From NCBI RefSeq assembly GCF_030433895.1, contig NZ_JARUXE010000007.1:89190-153189 (forward strand): DNA of 64,000 bases. The letters are read 5' to 3'. Both the position numbers and the translations under genes were made by a program. The notes below the pieces were generated by a model. That model searched no databases and was not told the origin of the DNA. It was given only the letters and a program-made list of their open reading frames with translations. This document shows positions 62,651 through 64,000 of this stretch, in pieces; positions within the stretch are counted from its first letter, which is position 1, and each line of letters starts with the position of its first letter. The DNA comes from Arthrobacter sp. PsM3 (GTDB lineage: Bacteria; Actinomycetota; Actinomycetes; Actinomycetales; Micrococcaceae).

Positions 62651-63244
62651 GTGGCGTTGAGTGTGAAAGACCGCGTGTTTGCTGCTGCGGAGCAGATCAG
62701 CGCCGAGCGCCGGCCTACCGTCTCGACGGTGCGGGCAGCGGCGGGTGTCAGCAACGCCGATGCCACCCGTTACCTGAAGGAATGGGTCGAGGAGAAGCAG
62801 GCCGCGGGAGGACAGGTCGCCGCGACGCCGGCAACAGTGCTGGAACAGGCCGCGCGCCTGGCAGGGGCCTGCTGGGCCGAAGCGTCCGCCCTGGCCAATG
62901 AGCGGCACACCGCCGCGGAAGCGCTCTGGACGCAGGAGAAGAAGGACCTGGGACTGGAGATCTCCGAACTCGTCGCTGACCTGGACAAAGTCAGCGCCGA
63001 GAAAGACGCCGCCGTCACCGAACTCACCGCACGGATCACCTCACTGGACACCCAGGCCGCGGCGATGAAGGCGCAGCTGGAGAAGTCACGCACCGCCGAA
63101 CAGCAGGCCAGCAACACCGCCGCCGACGCAGCTACCAGGCTGGCCGCGGCCGAGGCCCGGGCAGAGACCCTGCAAAAAGCGCACGACGCGCTCCTCCAGC
63201 GCATCGTGCCGGAAACCCCGGACAAGAACGACCAGGCCGACTAG
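62651..63244 (+). CDS. KfrA-like DNA-binding coiled-coil protein
   Basis: The protein is 197 residues from a GTG with GAGG upstream. The N-terminal DNA-binding domain (DRVFAAAEQISAERRPTVSTVRAAAGVSNADATRYLKEW) matches the plasmid replication-region protein KfrA. A long alanine- and charge-rich coiled coil follows (about residues 75-190). KfrA on IncP plasmids represses its own promoter and supports stable maintenance. The inverted repeat just upstream is the likely site. Confidence 0.85.
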   Translation: MALSVKDRVFAAAEQISAERRPTVSTVRAAAGVSNADATRYLKEWVEEKQAAGGQVAATPATVLEQAARLAGACWAEASALANERHTAAEALWTQEKKDLGLEISELVADLDKVSAEKDAAVTELTARITSLDTQAAAMKAQLEKSRTAEQQASNTAADAATRLAAAEARAETLQKAHDALLQRIVPETPDKNDQAD

Positions 63245-63862
63245 ACCAGTGGCGGCGGCCCCCAGCTCTGAGCTGCGCGGGAGGGGCACCACCTGACTTC
63301 CCTGACCTCCTAAAGCGGGAGGCATCAGGCCCCTCCTGGAACCGCTGACTCTCGTGAACTTCCTGCTGTCACTGACAGCCCTGGCGGCCCCGACTACCTC
63401 TTATCGGGCCGTTTCCGGGGCCCGGGTCGGGGGCAGGACTCTAAGACCGGCGCGGGGCCTGCCGCCAGCCGGCGGCCAGCCTGTCGCTGCTACCTTGGCG
63501 GCTGGGCTTCCGTTGCCGGGAATTCCCGCAGCGTTGCCGCTACCGCCCTGACTGCTGCCGGGTCGTCGCTTCAGGGCAGACCCGTGCGGTGCAGGCACGA
63601 AAGTTCATCAGCTCCGATGCCTCCTGCGCCGCCGCCAGCTCAGCTCACGCCTCATCGAGGTCCAGGAGCTGTTCGGCCATCAACGGCTCCCGCGTCTCCA
63701 GGGAGCCCGCCGCGGGCGCCGAATCACCCGTGCCGGCGGGCCCTCGGGCGTTCCCTAAAAAAATACTCCGTAACCCCATGCGCTGGCGCCTTCGAATGAA
63801 AAAGCCCGCCAGGAGGTCCACTCGGGGGATGAGTGAGCTGCGACTGGCGGGACAGTTCCACC
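63245..63862. other. non-coding GC-rich region
   Basis: No supportable gene is present in these 618 bp. Codon signals are weak in all frames. A minus-strand terminator-like structure lies at 63800-63851. The region could contain oriT or other plasmid sites, but none was recognised. Confidence 0.4.
63800..63851 (-). terminator. minus-strand stem-loop with U-run
   Basis: Read on the minus strand, CCCGCCAG and CTGGCGGG pair around a 31-nt loop that itself can fold (CACTC / GAGTG), followed by CTTTTT. It lies directly downstream of the partial frame that enters from the right edge. Confidence 0.65.
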
Positions 63863-64000
63863 CTAGCAAGGGCCCTGATTTCCGCTGCGCTCCAACCAGG
63901 TTTCGGGCGTCCGCTGGCGCGGCCGGCTGTTGGGTCCAGTGCTGTCCGTCGCAGGGCTCCGGCCCGCCCTGGCCCTGTCTTGTCTACGACGTCTTTTGGT
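63863..64000 (-). CDS. possible partial gene, N-terminus outside window
   Basis: A minus-strand frame is open from the window edge to a TAG at 63863 (46 codons). It is rich in Arg, Pro and Ser (RRRRQDRARAGRSPATDSTG, then TPETWLERSGNQGPC). Such a tail is seen at the end of plasmid relaxases or other long DNA-binding proteins, but nothing identifies it. The terminator just after the stop supports a real transcript ending here. Confidence 0.4.
   Translation of the reverse strand, partial: TKRRRRQDRARAGRSPATDSTGPNSRPRQRTPETWLERSGNQGPC

Overview
The window is high-GC actinobacterial DNA. Codon usage, the DUF6221, DUF6153, DUF6668-like and MAB_1171c-like families and the CsoR- and LexA-type operators suggest an Arthrobacter/Pseudarthrobacter-like member of the Micrococcaceae. 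It looks like part of a large, probably conjugative plasmid: it has a primase-type replication initiator, a parA/parB-like pair, a KfrA-like protein with its own operator, type IV secretion-type accessory genes, three recombinase or insertion-sequence zones and several unrelated cargo blocks. No rRNA, tRNA, CRISPR array or housekeeping gene was seen. Genus and plasmid status are inferences.

Layout. 1-4780 (minus strand): end of a conjugation operon with a CHAP/lytic wall hydrolase, a lipoprotein, a ParA-like ATPase with an altered P-loop, a DUF6668-like protein, a VirB2-like small membrane protein and a membrane protein that runs off the window. 5171-8653: an ArsR-like regulator, a membrane-anchored alpha/beta hydrolase, and an XRE / ImmA-IrrE / seven-helix membrane protein operon. 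8900-13690: plasmid core with a ribbon-helix-helix protein, an AEP-type Rep and ParA/ParB-like proteins. 14336-18167: decayed coding DNA and an intact IS21-family element with a candidate 6-bp target duplication.

18298-22277 (minus strand) is the most unusual block. It is a tightly coupled operon encoding a hypothetical protein, a MauE-like membrane protein, a MauD-like thioredoxin, a Tat-exported protein with 13 cysteines and two tryptophans, a MauF/CcdA-like membrane protein, a lipoprotein and an ECF sigma factor. It resembles the maturation half of a methylamine-dehydrogenase (mau) cluster, but without the large subunit, MauG or an electron acceptor. 22827-25307 holds a DUF6221 gene and a decayed IS21 copy whose istA and istB are fused.

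26433-41481 is a copper/metal-stress island: CHRD protein, YkvA-like protein, BNR-repeat lipoprotein, DUF305, DUF6153, universal stress protein, CopZ, DUF2933, an isoprenylcysteine methyltransferase-like protein, a MacB-type ABC exporter, LOG and EamA proteins, a SHOCT protein, and a CopB-like P-type ATPase with a CPD motif. Two CsoR-type palindromes sit on the copZ and ATPase promoters, but no csoR is present.

41500-58541 is a defence/mobility zone: a resolvase with a res-like region, a two-gene M78-peptidase module resembling RosmerTA, an IS1096-passenger/UPF0158 fusion, a four-gene type I restriction-modification operon with a GIY-YIG gene downstream, and a DUF2130 protein. 58814-61646 is an SOS-boxed umuDC-like mutasome operon with two small accessory genes. 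61683-63244 has a helicase-associated-domain protein and the KfrA-like gene behind a 16-bp inverted repeat. A partial reading frame enters at the right edge.
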